Source of the DNA: Euleptes europaea
Lineage: Eukaryota > Chordata > Lepidosauria > Squamata > Sphaerodactylidae
Assembly (NCBI RefSeq): GCF_029931775.1
Contig: NC_079312.1
Span: 118,294,872 to 118,358,871 of the forward strand
Length of the DNA stretch: 64,000 nt
Reading direction: 5' to 3'
Positions within the stretch are counted from its first letter, which is position 1, and each line of letters begins with the position of its first letter. A program made the translations under genes and the position numbers. Under the pieces are notes generated by a model. The model was not told the DNA's origin and made no database searches. It saw only the letters and a list, made by a program, of their open reading frames with translations. Positions 1 to 10,763 of this stretch are shown here, piece after piece.

Positions 1-60
1 TAATACGGTTCTTCTGGCTCTTTTGAGAGGAAAACCCCCACAAGGCAAAAATGATGGCCG

Positions 61-450
61 CTAATTGAATCACAGAATCATAGAATCATAGAGTTGGAAG
101 GGACCACCGGGGTCATCTCGTCCAACTCCCTGCACAATGCAGGAAACTCACAACTACCTTTCCCCTCCCCCATCCCTAGTGACCAGAAGATGGCCAAGAT
201 GCCCTCCCTCTCATCATCTGAGAAGAACTACTCTGTTAGAAAATTCTTCCTAATGTCTAGACAGAAACTCTTCTGATTTAATTTCAGCCTGTTGGTTCTG
301 GTCCGACTTTCTGGGGCAACAGAAAACAACTCGGCACCATCCTCTATATGACAGCCCTTCAAGTACTTGAAGATGGTTATCATATACCCTCTCAGTCTTC
401 TCTTCAGGCTAAACATACCCAGCTCCTTCAACCTTTCCTCATCCTTCTGG
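61..450 (-). repeat. CR1 LINE 3' fragment
   Basis: The left edge carries the CR1-type 3' terminal repeat (ATCATAGA units) in reverse orientation. It is followed by the usual antisense text of the CR1 ORF2 C-terminus. Read on the minus strand it gives a peptide like [16 protein letters not shown], which matches the same part of the CR1 copies at 32.3 and 41.5 kb. This is a 5'-truncated dead copy. Confidence 0.85.
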
Positions 451-473
451 TTTTTCTTTGTAATGGCTCCTCC

Positions 474-985
474 AACATATTGTAGTGGTTAAGAGTGGTG
501 GTTTGGAGCAGTGGACTCTAATCTGGAGAACCGGGTATGATTCCCCACTCCTCCACATGAGCAGCGAATGCTAATCTGGTGAACCGGATTTGTTTCCCCA
601 CTCCACACAAAGCCAGCTGAGTGACCTTGGGCTAGTTGCAGCTCGCTCAGCTCCACCTACCTCACAGGATGTCTGTTGTGGGGACGGGAAGAGAAGATGA
701 TTGTAAGTCAATGGTTCCAGGCTCACCTGGAGCCAGATTTGCTGGGGCAATGAGAGCAAAGAGCGATGCCGCCCCCGCTGGTCATATTGTGCGGGGTGGG
801 TGGCTCAGTGGGTTGCTGCCCAGCAGCCAATCAGCTCTCTCCCCGAGCAAAAGGGGTGACAATGAGAGCAGTTGCCCCAGATGTTGCCCCAGATGTTGCA
901 CCAATCCTTACAGCTGTTTATAGAATTTAATAATTAAGTTGTGGTCGGTTAACACCACAACTCTTCTTCTTCTTCATCTTCCATC
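474..985 (+). repeat. MIR-like tRNA SINE with a split tail
   Basis: A tRNA-like head (GTAGTGGTTAAGAG, then GATTCCCCACTCC) is followed by the L2/MIR-type tail GTGACCTTGGGCTAG and CCTACCTCACAGG. The body stops near 705 and the expected end (CAACTCTTCTTCTTC) resumes near 958. About 250 bases are inserted between them. Related copies lie at 24563, 28618 and 61888. Confidence 0.7.
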
Positions 986-1043
986 CTACGCTACCCATAG
1001 TGTATGTGTAAAACATACCAGTTATATACTACGTAATGCATCT

Positions 1044-1145
1044 GATAAAGTGGACTTTGGTTCATGAAAGCTTATGCCACAGCAACTTAGTCTCTAAGAT
1101 GTTTTGAGACCCTGTGCTGTTTTGGACTAACACAGCTACCCCTCT
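1044..1145 (+). repeat. Half-unit of the AAAGCT foldback repeat
   Basis: Contains TGAAAGCTTATGCC, GTCTCTAAGATG and GGACTAACACAGCTACC. This is a diverged half of the foldback family seen whole at 19848 and 24111. A similar half lies at 11985-12085. Confidence 0.5.
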
Positions 1146-1632
1146 TGATTCTGAGCTATGAAATGATGTGCCTCTGACATTCTCCCAAACTGCATTGGTT
1201 TCATATTTATTTGACCATTTGTAAGCAGATTCAAAAGAGCAAGGTCTTTGATTCTGTGCCAAACCACAGTAGTAGTTATTAGGCTGAATTATAGCAGCAT
1301 CCGTGGCACAGCAGAAGGCTGTTTAGTAAAACAGCATAAGAAATCCTTTGTAACATATAACCCCTGTGAAAACGATTTAAAATATAATATTGCAAAGCAA
1401 GAAAATTGCAAGAGACACCACAAACCATTCTGACGAGTTGGTGCTGAAATAAACTGGTTACTACATAACTCCTCAAAGGTAAATGAGGAACACATAAGAA
1501 CAACAGTGAAATAAGTAAAGATAGAAAAGGGAAGCAGAACAGGTTGACTGGTCACACTGTCCTGTGCCAAAATCAAGAAACAACAGGATGTTAGTGCGAA
1601 GCAATATTTATAGCAACATTATCCTGTATTTA

Positions 1633-1842
1633 TAGAGTTGCCAACCTCCAGGTACTAGCTGGAGATCTCCTGCTATTAAAACTGATCTCCAACCGATAGA
1701 GATCAGTTCACCTGGAGAAAATGGCCACTTTGGCCATTGAACTCTATGGCGTTGAAGTCCCTCCCCTCCCCAAACCCCGCCCTCCTCAGGCGCCGCCCCC
1801 AAAAACCTCCTACCAGTGTTGAAGAGAGACCTGGGAACCCTA
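1633..1842 (+). mobile_element. Non-autonomous hAT MITE (GTTGCCA family)
   Basis: A 210-base element with ends TAGAGTTGCCA and GGGAACCCTA. It is bounded by perfect 8-base direct repeats TGTATTTA at 1625-1632 and 1843-1850. The 8-base duplication assigns it to the hAT superfamily. The body has no coding capacity and contains the family landmark GGAGATCTCCTGCTATTA. At least a dozen relatives are in the window. Confidence 0.9.
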
Positions 1843-2074
1843 TGTATTTAGGGAGGATGGAGGGCATTCCTCCTATGTTAAAGGGCCAAACTATACATTT
1901 GGGGATCTGTAATTTGCAGAGCAGTCCTATGCAAAGTTACTCCAGTCTAAGCCAATTTAAATCAATGGGTTTGGGAGTAATTCTGCATGGGATTGTGTTG
2001 CAGATCCCCCAATGGGCAGTTTAATCTTCAAAAGCAGCTTGTGGTAAATTTGAATTATTTTATAAATGAGCACT

Positions 2075-2192
2075 CTCCAGGAATTTCCCAGCCTGGAGCT
2101 GGCAACCCTAACTGGGGAAACTGATCTTTATAGTAGAGAGATCAATTGAGATTCCAAGAGATCTCCAGGCCCCAGCTGGTGGTTGGCAACAG
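2075..2192. repeat. Scrambled fragments of the GTTGCCA hAT MITE
   Basis: A tail fragment (CTCCAGGAATTTCCCAGCC to GGCAACCCTA, 2075-2110) and a head-like piece (AAGAGATCTCCAGG to GGTTGGCAAC, 2155-2192) lie close together without the normal middle. This is one decayed or rearranged copy. Confidence 0.5.
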
Positions 2193-2699
2193 TAGACGGA
2201 GAGAAGGAAGCAGGAAGAGGGGAGAAGCTATGAGTGCTTTCAGGAAATGGAAAGAGGAAATAGTAGGGGAGGGGACAATGAGATGCTTCCCAAAAGTTCT
2301 TGTGGGTTTCTGCTTGTTTATGCCTATTCTTATTACAACTTTCCTGCTTAGGGAAGACTATGACGGAATGCGTAGAGACTGAAGTTGTTAGAAGAGGTTC
2401 TTAGGAATATGCTCCCCCTTTTTTCCTGTGAATTTTTAGGGATGTGGCTTGTCCTCCAGGAGAGGAACACTACTAAGTTCTTTTATCAGGAACACTATGT
2501 ACATTAAGCAATTTAGGCTCTTTCCCACTCTCTCCACCAAGTACCCGGCAAGGTCAAGGTGGATCTTCGTGCTCATTTGACAGCATTCCTCTCATGTTAT
2601 TTTCTTCTAAGATGCGGATTGCAGGAGGGTACTTCGTCATTCAAAATCTGCTTTTCTTTCATGGATTGCAACTATGAAAGATCATGTGCATTTTGAGGG

Positions 2700-3141
2700 T
2701 TATGTAAACTTCTTTTTAAATATATATTTTTTATTTTTCAAACGGATAAACAAAACATACATACATAAAGACATACACATCAGATTCTTATATTATACTG
2801 GAACTTACTCTATAGTTTCAACTCAATTATATACTTTAGATTATTATGTTTTCTTATTTTACAAAAGATTTTTAACCTAAATTCTTACATTCTATTATTT
2901 TTATTAATGAACAGAAGAATATTTTCCAGTTATCATCAAACTCAGATGGTGATCTGTTGTGCACTAAAGATGTAAGTTTAGCCATAGTTGCCCATTCTGC
3001 TACTTTATTTGCGAACTCAGCTGCACCTGGATAATCTTCTGCTTTCCACTTCCTTGCGTACTCCACTCTTGCCGCTGTCACCATATACTTAAATAGTAAA
3101 CCCCTTTGAATTTCGGACAAACCAAGGCATCCGTTTTTCAA
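2700..3141 (-). repeat. L1-like LINE 3' end
   Basis: The minus strand reads about 75 residues of an L1-type ORF2 C-terminus (KYMVTAARVEYARKWK, AEWATMAKLTSL, SEFDDNWKIFF). This resembles the end of L1 ORF2, where a W-K-x-P segment precedes A-KLT and a final W-P/FF. An A-rich 3' end follows on the minus strand near 2700-2760. It is 5'-truncated. The family call rests on residue pattern only. Confidence 0.6.
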
Positions 3142-3847
3142 ATAGGTACCATTTTTTAGATGGGTTCTTCTCTTTTCCCTCTCTGTGCATGCTCAGAATC
3201 TTGGAGCAGCGGATATTCTAAATTTTAGGTAAGCTGCTGAAAGGAAGCTTGGGAGCTGGTCGTGCCATGAAGGAGTGTGAAGCTGTTGCTTCAAGTAGGC
3301 AGTTCCAGAGCAGGCACCATTTTGCTGTATACACTGGCCCCCATCTGTATGTGACATTTCAACATGAGCAGGTGGTGGGAAGAGGTCATTTTGACATTTC
3401 TGTTAGGATATGAAAACATCTAAAGGCACTGGCAGTTTACTCTGTTTCCTGAAATTCTTAACTGAGCGCATTAGAAATGTTCAGGCGGTCCCACCGCTTA
3501 CACGATAGAGGACTGCACTCCATTGTGATGACAGCTGAGCTTGCCAGCCAAATAATACCCCAATCCTGACATCATGGTTTCAACAAGCTGGGAACATACC
3601 CACTTTGGCATCCCCAGTTTGGCATTCTGTGAAATCTGCAGGGTTTGACTAGACTGCTTTTTAATTTTTTGGCAGAGAGAAAAGATGATCAAAGTGTTGA
3701 AATACACCCACAATGTGTTTGCCTCATATTTAAAGAAAACCCGAACAAATCACAATATTTTGAAATGTGGTTTATCGGCTCCATCTGGGGCCTGCCAACG
3801 TTCACTCCAAGGTTCCTTATTATTATGTCAGCTTGCGGAGAGTGATG
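3142..3847. other. Intergenic stretch without a recognised feature
   Basis: Short ORFs exist on both strands, but none shows a domain, splice context or family resemblance. No tandem repeat or TIR was seen. Confidence 0.5.
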
Positions 3848-3852
3848 GAGAT

Positions 3853-4174
3853 TGTTAAGTCCGCGTGGGTGAGGACACACGAGGTCGAAGACAGAGTTCA
3901 AACAGCAACCGCGTTTATTGTGAACAGGAACAGAACTAAAGAACACAGTGCAAACGGCCCTGCTTATATGCCCCCCTTGGCCGCCCACGGCCACTCCCCC
4001 CAATCCGTGATGGGGGGGAAACAACCCCGGGTCACCAATGGCACATGCCGGCTTAGGGCCAATGGCGCGTGTTGGTTTTGGGCCAATGGCGCATGCAGGA
4101 CTTAGGATCCTTCGTTCAGGAGTCAAGCTCCTAAGTTCCCCCTGCATATCGCCTAACTATATACATACATAGCA
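3853..4174 (-). mobile_element. Solo LTR (endogenous retrovirus or Gypsy kin), fossil
   Basis: Read on the minus strand, this 322-base unit starts with TG and ends with CA, and 5-base repeats GAGAT flank it (3848-3852 and 4175-4179). It contains three spaced CCAATGG motifs, a TATA box (CATATAAGC) and a polyadenylation signal (AATAAACG), in LTR order. No internal coding region is left, so it is a solo LTR made by recombination. The 5-base duplication fits Gypsy or some ERV groups. The perfect flanks suggest only moderate age. Confidence 0.8.
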
Positions 4175-4298
4175 GAGATTCATCTGTTTTCTGAACTTTA
4201 GGCTCTCCAGACTAAAGGCTGTCCTGCAAAATCTTCCATAGTGATTTGTCAGACTGGAGACTCCTTGGGCCAAGGGTTACAGCTATGCCTTTGGTCTC

Positions 4299-4508
4299 TA
4301 GGGTTGCCAACCTCCAGGTACTAGCTGGCGACCTGCTGCTATTACAACTGATCTCCAGCCGATAGAGATCAAGTTCACCTGGATAAAATGGCCGCTTTGG
4401 CAATTGGACTCTATGGCATTGAAGTCCCTCACCTCCCCAAACCCCGCCGTCCTCAGGCTCTGCCCCCCAAACCTCCCACCGGTGGTGAAGAGGGACCTGG
4501 CAACCCTA
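4299..4508 (+). mobile_element. Non-autonomous hAT MITE (GTTGCCA family)
   Basis: A 210-base copy with ends TAGGGTTGCCA and TGGCAACCCTA. It is flanked by perfect 8-base repeats TTGGTCTC (4291-4298 and 4509-4516). It is the cleanest example of the family's termini in this window. Confidence 0.93.
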
Positions 4509-5180
4509 TTGGTCTCCCACCGTTCCCATAAACTCAACACACAGCAAAGTGGTATAAATGTTATCTCTACTCCAGAGCTGAGAATGTAGGCGTCCATTGC
4601 TTTATCTCCATTAACCAGAGTGACGTTGCATTGCTCTTCATTCACACAGCCTAGAAAGTGAGCGCCAGAACTTCCAGGGCTGTCAAAACATACGGTATAT
4701 GTGCTCTGGTGCAGAAGCAGGTAACTGAAGATGTCAATGAAGACTGGCACAGATGGAGTGTGTGTGGCTCGCAGATGATAAAACCTTATGGAAATCACCC
4801 CAGCTAAGAAACGATGCAGAGTGATAGTCAGGAATATGAATATAGACATTTGGGACATAATCTTTGTTATGACAATTGAACACACAGCACATCACACCTC
4901 GCCAGACTGTAAACTTCAAAATCACAATGCGAGAGGAATATTAGCAAATGTAAACATTTTGAGGAAAGCCTGACTTCCTCAAAGTGTATTTTCTATTTTC
5001 AAAATCAGCTTTGTTTGTGGGTGGGGATGCTTTTTAAGGCATTTTGCCAAGTTCAGCTTCTGACACATTCAGTTCCCCAATTTGAAAGCTCAAGCCTATG
5101 ATGAAAAAAATCCACCATGGCGCAAATGTGCAACCCCATTCAACTGATAACCCTCAGACATTATCCTTTCTACATATTGA

Positions 5181-5322
5181 TGGGTGAAAACGCAGGGTCA
5201 CTTTAGCCTCCTTTATTCCCTGTTTTAGCCAGGATCGAACGCACGTTCGGCAAAACGAATGCATTCAATCCTGGCTGAAACAGGGAATAAAAGAGGCTAA
5301 AGCGACCCTGCGTTTTCGCCCA
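5181..5322. mobile_element. Foldback MITE
   Basis: Two arms of about 55 bases face each other: TGGGTGAAAACGCAGGGTC and onward against GACCCTGCGTTTTCGCCCA. Only a few mismatches separate them, and a short loop near 5236-5270 joins them. TTGA occurs on both sides and may be the target duplication. It is non-coding. Confidence 0.75.
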
Positions 5323-5462
5323 TTGAGTCCACAGAGCATGGAACTCACAGGAGGATCTAGCTGATTAAAAAGGGAAATGACTCTTCATTTGAGATGACCT
5401 CCCATCTTCCAGTTCAGAACCAAGTGCCTCAAATTCCAAACCTTGTCTCATATTACAGTTCA

Positions 5463-5679
5463 GGTTGCCAACCTCTAGGGTGGTGGCAGGAGATCTCTCG
5501 CTATTACAACTGATCTCCAGGCGACAGAGATAAGTTCACTTGGAGAAAATGGCTGCTTATGAAGGTGGGCTCTATGGCATTCTACCTCATTGAAGCCTGC
5601 CCCTCCCAAACTCCGCCCTCCTTAGGGTCTACTCCTAAAATCTCCAAGTATTTCCTAACCCAGACCTGGCAACCCTAAT
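5463..5679 (+). mobile_element. Non-autonomous hAT MITE (GTTGCCA family, GGTGG subtype)
   Basis: A head with GGTTGCCAACCTCTAGGGTGG and an end ACCTGGCAACCCTA. The flanks ATTACAGT and ATTATAGC look like a diverged 8-base duplication. It belongs to the second subtype, with GGTGGTGGC after the head and the tail GGTATTTCC. Confidence 0.75.
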
Positions 5680-5699
5680 TATAGCTTCAGATCCAAAGA

Positions 5700-6625
5700 A
5701 CTCCCCAACACCTTTTTCCTGCGCTGGTAGCATGCTCCATATTACTTCAGGGGGCCATGATGCTCCCTATGGCACATGAAGTTAGCCTGAACACGGATTT
5801 TTTTTTTTAAAAAAAGTTTTTTAAAGTTTAACTGTAGCAGAGTAAAGCTGGAGAGATTAGATAACCAATCACTTTTTTCCTTCTTGAACCTTTGGCATAG
5901 GGCTGCCAGGGCTGTCATTTTAGAATGTATCCTTTTCAGAGACGCTTCCTCATTTATAAAGTAGTGTAGTGTGATGGAGACGAGCTGATCCTGTTTTTTT
6001 TTTTAATGGATATAACGGAATATTTTGTGGAGTAGTCAATGCGCAAATGACTCAATCATAAGCGCATTGGTTTACAAACTTATAGAGAAAGGAGGAGAAT
6101 GAATTCATCGATATTATTCTAGTTGAAATTATTCTGTTTAGACCAAAGGAAAAGGGGAAAGAGAAGAAATTATGAATTATAATACTAATTAACGAAAAAG
6201 CAATGGATGATCAAACAACTGCATAACTGGAAATTGTCTGAACATCCACTGTTCCAATCTCTTGCCTGACCTCTTTGCAGACAGAATATTATACATTTGG
6301 ACTGGTATCTGTGGGCAGTCTTAATTGTGTGTTTCTTAATCATTTTTTATAGCAAGTAACAGTGGAACAGGGGGACAGGCTGTTGGAAGGAGCGGGTACT
6401 TGAATTATGGACCATGTTTTGCAGATGACCACTGAACCAAAGCAGCTTGCCAATTACTTGCTGCAAACCACCTCTGTTTAAAGGGTCATACTTGGCACTC
6501 CAGAGGTCACAGAGAGGTCACAGAGAGAGCAGGCTCAATATTGTTTGGAAGAAAAGTGCACTGATGTCCATGAAAAAGATCCACCCTACAAGAAGTGAAC
6601 TGAGAAGCAGCTTAAGCACATTTAC
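5700..6625. other. Intergenic stretch, AT-rich, no gene seen
   Basis: The stretch has poly-T/A runs and short ORFs only. No splice-flanked coding segment or repeat family was recognised. Confidence 0.5.
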
Positions 6626-6711
6626 ATCCAGGTACATAAGGACATAAGTAAAGGCTGCTGGATCAAACCAGCAATCCATCTAGTCTAGCATCCTGTTCAC
6701 ACAGGGGTCAG

Positions 6712-8148
6712 TAGGGTTGCCAGCCTCCAGGTACTAGCTGGAGATCTCCTGCTATTACAACTGATCTCCAGCTGATAGAGATCAGTTCCCCTGGAGCAGT
6801 GGCGTAGCATGGGGGGTGCAGGGGGGGCCGGCCACACCGGGCGCAACATCTGGGGGGGCGCGCTCGCACTCGCAGCTCTCTGCCCCGAGGGGCCGGGTCT
6901 CCATGACTGGGGGAGGGGGGGCAGACCCCCCCCGTCCCCAGCAGCCGCTCTTCTCCAGAGTCCGCTCCAGCCTCGCCTCGCCCGCCAGGGTCTCAAGGGG
7001 AAGCCTCCCCTCCGGCAAAAGGGCGCTTCACCCGACCCGCCACCCCTTTCCTCTCCAGTGGGGACCCAAGACGGCTCACGTCGTTCCCCTCTGCAGCATG
7101 TTATCCTCACCCCCACCGGGTGAGGTGGGCCAGGCGGAGAATGCACGCGCTTGGCCGAGACCACCCAACACGCGTGCACGACGCAGCCGGGATTCAACCC
7201 CTGCCCCGCCGAGCCGAGCGTCCGCCAAGCCACCCTTCCTGGCGCCGCAGCTGGCCTGGCCGCTTGCTGGCAGGGAGGCAGGCAGGCAGGCAGGCAGGCA
7301 GGCCCCGCGCCTCCGCGCCAGCCCGGGGACACGCGCACCCCCCCCAGCCCCCCGGCCCGCTCACCTGCGCGGCGTCCAGGCGGCTCTTGCTCTTGCTGCG
7401 GGGCCAGCAGACGTGGCGCAGGGAGGCGAGGCCCGGCCCGGCCCCCTCGCCAAGCACCTGCGCGGCACAGGGAGCGGAGCCGGCACGGCCCCTGCACGGC
7501 ACAGCAGCCCCGCTCCCGCGGGAACGCGCCCTTTCGGCGCAAGGCCGGCCCTTCGGCTTCTGCCGCCAGCCTTTCCTTCCAAGCCAGCCCCTGGAGCACG
7601 ACCTGCAGCAAGACCCCCTCCCCAAGCCCCAGAAATCAAGCTGCCCTCCCTTCTGCGCCCCCCAGCAAAGCCAAGATTTGAACCCAGGCCTCCCAGGCCC
7701 CAGTTAGCACAACATGCTCTGCAGGGGACCAGTGCCCCCCCCCCACAGGCCCTCTCCTTGGAAACACATTACAGCCCTGGCGGAGGCTGCGGACACCAGG
7801 ATGCTCTTCTGAGAAGTGTTTGAAAATAAACTTGTATTTAGATGCATTTTACTTTAATTACATCAGTATTTTCATAACAAACAATACATGTGCTTAGGGG
7901 GTAAGGGTTTCTTTAACTAATCTAGTGGAAGAGACTCGAGTACTAAAATCCACGGGTTAGGGGGCGCAAATTACTTGCCTTGCCCCGGGTGCTGACAACC
8001 CACGCTTCGCCACTGCCCTGGAGAAAATGGCCGCTTTGGCCATTGGACTCTAACTCTATGGCATTGAAGTCCCTCCCCAAACCCCACCCTCCTCAGGCTC
8101 CGCCCCAAAAATCAACCGCCAGGGGCGAAGAGGGACCTGACAGCCCAA
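6712..8148 (+). mobile_element. GTTGCCA hAT MITE, interrupted
   Basis: The head TAGGGTTGCCAGCC starts at 6712 and the diverged end lies at 8148. The 8-base repeats GGGGTCAG lie at 6704-6711 and 8149-8156. The larger hAT element 6797-8015 inserted into its middle. Confidence 0.88.
6797..8015. mobile_element. hAT transposon with GC-rich cargo
   Basis: The ends CAGTGGCGTAGC and GCTTCGCCACTG are inverted. The flanks CCCTGGAG (6789-6796 and 8016-8023) are a perfect 8-base duplication, so both boundaries are firm at 1219 bases. No transposase is readable. About 6840-7760 is very GC-rich with many CpGs and holds an AGGC microsatellite (about 7268-7305). The last 200 bases are AT-rich. The long overlapping ORFs here reflect base composition. 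Confidence 0.92.
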
Positions 8149-8409
8149 GGGGTCAGCCAGTTGCACCAGAGAGCCAAACAAAGAATGCCTAGAGGCCAAA
8201 GCCTTCCCTTATGCTGCCTCCTAGTACTAGTCTTCAGAGGTTTGCTGCCTCTGTATATGAAGGTTCCCTTTAAGCAACATGGCTAGTAGCCATTGATGGA
8301 TCTATCCTCCCAGTATTGGTTCTTCCAGAGGGAAACTCAAGAAAACTGGCCAAAACATCTCCTAAAAGTTCTCCACATTGAGCCATCAATATCTCTACAG
8401 TGCTTAGGA

Positions 8410-8586
8410 GGGGCTTACCCTAGGGTGGCAGCTCTGGGTTGGGAATTACCTGGAGAATTTGGGGTGGAGCCTGGGAAGGGCGGGGTTTGGGGAGGGACTT
8501 CAATGCCATAGAGTCCAATTGCCAAAGCAGCCATTTTCTTAGGGTTGCCAACCTCCAGGTACTAGCTGGAGATCTCCTGCTATTAC
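8410..8586. repeat. Two partial GTTGCCA hAT MITE copies in opposite orientation
   Basis: A minus copy (GGGTGGCAGCTCTGGG to CAGCCATTTTCTT) abuts a plus head fragment (AGGGTTGCCAACC to CTGCTATTACAG). Neither has both ends. Confidence 0.65.
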
Positions 8587-8849
8587 AGCAGGGATATTAC
8601 AGCACAAATAAGTATGTGTTTCCTGACAGAATCTTGTATCTTGTGCTAGGGTGGAACATCTTTAACCATTGGGTGCTTTCTGGTGTTGTGAATTCTGTTT
8701 AGTATGATTTCCAGGATGACAGCGTGCTTTTAAAATCACAGTACATTACTTACTTAAGAGATTCCAAGGCCTATAGATAGTCATTGGGCCTCACCCCCAC
8801 CCCCAAACACACAACCGTTTGGAGAGACACCAATATAGTGCTGTCATTA

Positions 8850-9015
8850 TGGAGTAAGATCAAGGAGACCCGGGTTCAGATCCCTGCTCGGCCATGAAAC
8901 CTACATGGGGACCTTGGGCCAGTCATTCTCTTTCAGCCCAACCTAGAAAACAGGACTGTTGTGAAGGTAAGATAGATGATGGAGAACCACAAGTGTTGCC
9001 ATGAGCTTCTTGGAA
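8850..9015 (+). repeat. MIR-like SINE, diverged
   Basis: A B-box-like GGGTTCAGATCCCTGC is followed by GGGGACCTTGGGCCAGTCA and a GTTGTGAAGGTAAGAT core. This is the L2/MIR-type tail order. A relative lies at 21395-21512. Confidence 0.6.
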
Positions 9016-9126
9016 GAACTGTTGGATTAAAATACAATATAATGGGGGTGGGGGTTCTTGGGGGGATTTTCTGATGGGGTTTCTGGAACTCTGAATATCT
9101 GGTTGACCAGAGCCAGAACAAGCCTT

Positions 9127-9520
9127 CATAGAATCATAGAGTTGGAAGGGGCTATAGAGGCCATCTAGTCCATCACCCTGCTCAATGCAGGATCAGCCTA
9201 GAGTATCCCTGACAAGTGATTGTCCAGCCTCTGCTTAAAGACTGCCAGTGAGGGGGAGCTCACCACCTCCCTGGGTAGCAGATTCCACTGTCAAATAATG
9301 CTCACTGTAAAAATTTTTTTTTTACTAATATCCAGCCAGTACCTTTCCACCCGCAATTTAAACCCATTATTGCGAGTCCTATCCTCTGCAGCCAAAAGGA
9401 ACAGCTCCCTGCCCTCCTCTAAGTGACAGCCTTTCAAATACTTAAAGAGAGCAATCGTGTCCCCCCTCAACCTCCTTCTCCAGACTGAATATTCCCAACT
9501 CCCTGGCAAATAATTCTCAG
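9127..9520 (-). repeat. CR1 3' fragment
   Basis: Begins with the reversed terminal repeat GAATCATAGAGTTGGAAGG. Minus-strand peptides (NNGFKLRVERYWLDIS, LRGDTIALFKYLKGCH) match the CR1 ORF2 C-terminus. Confidence 0.85.
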
Positions 9521-9574
9521 ACAGAGACCTGCAAGGACTTAGACTGAGTATATGGTGGAAAAGGCATATGGATG

Positions 9575-9977
9575 TGAGGTCATCTGTTGAAGCTGGAGGG
9601 TGACAGATTCAAAACAGATAAAAGGAAGTATTTTTTCACACAACACATAGTTAAATTGTGGAACTCCCTGCCCAGGCTGTGGTAATGGCTGCCAACTTGG
9701 AAGGCTTTAAGAGGGAAGTGGACATATTCATGGAGGAAAGGGGTATTCATGGCTATTAGTTAAAATGGATACTAGTCATGCTGCATACCTATTCTCTCTA
9801 GTATCAGAGGAGCATGCCTATTATATTAGGTGCGGTGGAACACAGGCAGGATGGTGCTGCTGCAGTCATCTTGTTTGTGGGCTTCCTAGAGGCACCTGGT
9901 TGGCCACTGTGTGAACAGACTGCTGGACTTGATGGACCTCGGTCTGATCCAGCAGGGCCTTTATGTTCTTATGAGAG
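9575..9977 (+). repeat. CR1 3' fragment
   Basis: Plus-strand CR1 end. The ORF2 C-terminal text (KLEGDRFKTDKRKYFF-like) is followed by the 3' UTR ending in CTTTATGTTCTTATG. It is the same subfamily as the near-complete element at 37.5-42.0 kb. Confidence 0.85.
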
Positions 9978-10022
9978 TGGATTCTATTTAGTCCCAGTCA
10001 GGGAGTGGCAGTGAAATCTTCT

Positions 10023-10500
10023 GCTGTGTGAAGCTGTCTGTACAAGGCTACCCCCCGTATTACTTTGCCATTCAGAATGTCAGCCTCTCTTCCTTCTCTT
10101 GGATCGTTTCCCATTTTTTCTAGTTTGGCCGTCACACCATCTCCTTCTCGCAGCTGAAATTTTCGTTTTCCTTCCTAAATGGAGTGTGCAACCATTAACA
10201 GAGGTTTTTTTGATCTGCGCCTATGAGCCATGCGAGCCCCCCAGGGCTTGAAATCCAATTTGTGATGAGGCTGGCGTTAATGAAGTGACACTCGTGTCCC
10301 TGCAGATGTCCATTAGTCATCGCTCTTCCCACCTACTCCCTAGTCACGGCCTCTCAGCCATCAACCAGCACTGGACATTGCTAATCCAACGTATCCCCCA
10401 TGAAGTGGGCAAATATGCAGACACAGGGCAAAGGCAGAAGCCCCATGAATAGCTGGCTGCTAGCCGTGGAACGTCAGATGAAGAAAACATGAATGCACAG
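10023..10500. other. Non-repetitive stretch, possible conserved non-coding DNA
   Basis: No repeat family or ORF is recognised. The part around 10200-10330 has mixed, non-biased composition in the middle of repeats. That would fit an old, constrained segment, but conservation cannot be judged from one sequence. Confidence 0.3.
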
Positions 10501-10763
10501 TGATTCATCTACAGAGCTTCACATAACATTTGACAAAACAGACTGTCACAGCTAAGCTTCAGTTCATTGGCAGGGCCCTCAGCTCTCCCCCAAACAGACA
10601 GAATCTGTGCATTAAATGGCACAAAGATGGCCAGATAACAAACCCTGCTCCTAGGCGGCTGCAGCCTTCTTGGATGTACATGCTCAACACTTTTTAGAGC
10701 AATGGGGGGGGGGGAAGGCTGAACTTTATTGGTGATGAGGGTTGCCAACCTCCGGGTGGTGAG

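Larger units (their letters stand above)
6626..8310 (-). repeat. CR1 3' tail split by nested transposons
   Basis: CR1 3' sequence in reverse (ACATAAGGACATAAG, then GGCTGCTGGATC) runs to 6711. It resumes at 8149 with GGGGTCAG and goes on to about 8310. The gap is filled by a hAT MITE (6712-8148), which itself holds a second hAT (6797-8015). Confidence 0.75.

Noticed and set aside
3689-4147. A 152-residue minus-strand ORF with repeated AIGPKP
   Set aside because: The repeats are the CCAAT modules of a solo LTR read in frame. It is not a host protein.
6697-7823. Overlapping ORFs of 100-335 residues on both strands
   Set aside because: The region is GC-rich transposon cargo with few stops in any frame. 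All frames are open together, and none resembles a protein family.
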